A stretch of 6,391 nucleotides of DNA from Anaerolineaceae bacterium (GTDB taxonomy: Bacteria > Chloroflexota > Anaerolineae > Anaerolineales > Anaerolineaceae). The stretch is from the NCBI GenBank assembly GCA_030620065.1, contig JAUXFJ010000094.1, positions 1-6,391 on the forward strand, written 5' to 3'. Shown here piece after piece: positions 5,571-6,391 of the stretch (positions are counted from its first letter, which is position 1; each line of letters begins with the position of its first letter). Both the position numbers and the translations under genes were made by a program. A model generated the notes under the pieces. The model was not told where the DNA came from. It saw only the letters and a list, made by a program, of their open reading frames with translations, and made no database searches.

Positions 5571-5897
5571 TTAAACGTTAAAATATTTCGCTATCTTCAT
5601 TGCCAGGGAAAGATCGCCAATCAATTTGAGCTTTCCCATCAGGTAAGCCCGCATACCATCAACCTCACCCATCAGAATTTGAGCAGCGAGAACGGCATCC
5701 GCCTTTAAAGTAAGATCCGGATCCGCCACTTCACCTTTTTCTACAGAACAGGTTTGATCCTTGATACACATCGTCCATTCACCAGCCTGATCACCCGCTA
5801 GATTAAATTGAATTCGAGCATTAACATCACGAGCTGCCTCAGCATTAAAATAGGTGGGGATTTTGTCCATTAATTCACTCACGTTGATTTCTGGCAT
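5571..5897 (-). CDS. SCP-2 sterol-carrier-like domain protein
   Basis: This 108-residue protein is a stand-alone SCP-2 domain, a fold that binds lipids or other hydrophobic ligands in a cytosolic pocket. The pattern is typical: an N-terminal helix (SELMDKIPTYFNAEAA), strands ARIQFNLAGDQAGEWTMCI with the G-W-T element, then DPDLTLKADAVLAAQILMGEVDGMRAYLMGKLKLIGDLSLAMKIAKYF, where D-LT, the G-MRAYLMGKLK-GD segment and a final helix are family hallmarks. Length is normal for the single domain. The ATG has GAGG 7 nt upstream. It converges on the MIP18 gene and is not obviously co-transcribed with any other gene here. The ligand is unknown. I see no sequence tie to iron metabolism. Confidence 0.87.
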   Translation of the reverse strand: MPEINVSELMDKIPTYFNAEAARDVNARIQFNLAGDQAGEWTMCIKDQTCSVEKGEVADPDLTLKADAVLAAQILMGEVDGMRAYLMGKLKLIGDLSLAMKIAKYFNV

Positions 5898-5967
5898 TTA
5901 TTTACCTCGTCTTCTGAATATTTTAAAAAAACTACCCTTAACAAGATTATTAATTTAAGTATTCATA

Positions 5968-6011
5968 GCGCCGGTGTGACCAACAGTAATTTTTAGAATT
6001 CTCTCCGGCGC
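5968..6011. repeat. GC-rich inverted repeat between the feoB and SCP-2 genes
   Basis: GCGCCGG (5968-5974) and CCGGCGC (6005-6011) are perfect 7-bp inverted repeats separated by 30 nt, standing out in AT-rich surroundings. They lie just past the feoB stop codon. On the minus strand no T run follows, so this is not a standard intrinsic terminator; it might stabilise the 3' end of the feoB message. I see no clear promoter for the SCP-2 gene in this 145-nt gap. Confidence 0.35.
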
Positions 6012-6042
6012 GGGGATAATATTGAAAAGCGAACTAATGTAC

Positions 6043-6391
6043 TCATATATCTATAGAAATATCATTGAAACAAAACGAGATGCCAACGCAAAAAACAATT
6101 GCAACAACAGTCGTGATTCCCATGATTGCCCACATCGCTTTGTTGCCTAATTCCTTGCGGATAACAACCAAAGTCGCCAGACATGGCATATAAAAACAAC
6201 AAACACGGTAAAAGTGATCATCTGTACGGGTGTCAGTACACTGGCAAAATTCATGCTCCCCAAAGCTTGCCCCAACATGACCAAAGATAATTCCTTACGT
6301 AATATACCAAATATCAAAGGTACGCCCACTTCCCTCGGCAGACCAAGTACCCATGAGAATGGCCGCAGGGAAATATCGAAACATTGGCTTA
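6043..6391 (-). pseudogene. feoB: FeoB ferrous-iron transporter, C-terminal fragment with an apparent -1 frameshift
   Basis: FeoB is the inner-membrane Fe(II) transporter with an N-terminal GTPase and a C-terminal membrane domain; only the last part of the latter is in this window. Entering from the right edge, the frame reads LRPFSWVLGLPREVGVPLI, then FGILRKELSLVMLGQALG and VQMITFTVFVVF, a clear match to the FeoB core. It then runs out of frame and meets a stop at 6147. Shifting back one base at the A5 run on the plus strand (6192-6196; TTTTT in the coding sense) restores YMPCLATLVVIRKELGNKAM, a final membrane helix and a TGA at 6043-6045. The YxPC-AT segment is a FeoB hallmark, so both frames belong to one gene. 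A one-base loss in a homopolymer can be a real inactivation, a sequencing or assembly error, or, less likely, recoding. The downstream frame is otherwise intact, so any damage is recent. The gene begins outside the window. Confidence 0.85.

Noticed and set aside
6185..6205. Programmed -1 frameshifting in feoB
   Set aside because: The T5 run could be slippery, but the P-site GTT codon would re-pair poorly and I see no clear stimulatory structure; recoding of feoB is not something I know to be established. A mutation or sequencing error is simpler.
1..6391. Mobile elements, CRISPR array, tRNA or rRNA genes
   Set aside because: No transposase or integrase-like frame, no regularly spaced repeats, and no tRNA or rRNA-like segment was recognised on either strand.

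Overview
The window looks like an iron and iron-sulfur (Fe-S) gene neighbourhood from a bacterial chromosome of moderate to low G+C. The SufB, SufC, DUF4332 and FeoB sequences resemble those I associate with Chloroflexota (Anaerolineae-type) bacteria. That placement is an impression from residue patterns and gene order; there is no rRNA or other marker here to confirm it.

Layout. From the left edge to 3447, on the minus strand, lies a sufC-sufB-sufD operon (transcribed right to left, sufD cut by the window edge). It encodes the SufBC2D Fe-S scaffold complex. Its promoter is a textbook sigma70 site (TTGACA-N17-TATAAT with an extended -10) at 3534-3562. A gene-free, AT-rich stretch (3448-3917) contains that promoter, candidate operator sites and several hairpins, including a plus-strand intrinsic terminator with no annotated gene in front of it. 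Next comes a small minus-strand gene for a DUF4332 helix-hairpin-helix protein (3918-4322). A two-gene plus-strand operon follows. It holds a SufR-like winged-helix regulator with four C-terminal cysteines (4524-5144) and a MIP18/DUF59 (SufT-type) Fe-S assembly factor (5153-5503). Convergent to it is a small SCP-2 lipid-binding-domain protein (5571-5897, minus). The right edge holds the C-terminal end of a FeoB ferrous-iron transporter (6043-6391, minus), interrupted by an apparent one-base frameshift.

How it fits together (inference). FeoB would import Fe(II), SufBCD would assemble clusters, and the MIP18 protein would help deliver or mature them. The SufR-like protein could sense cluster status through its cysteines and control both its own operon and sufCBD. 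Support comes from an exact 14-base sequence (ATATTTAGGATAAT) beside both the suf promoter and the regulator promoter, a related copy in the suf leader, and a perfect 18-bp palindrome over the predicted start of transcription of the regulator. No cysteine desulfurase (SufS) or SufU/SufE is visible; if present they lie outside the window. I see no tRNA, rRNA, CRISPR array, insertion sequence or prophage gene.
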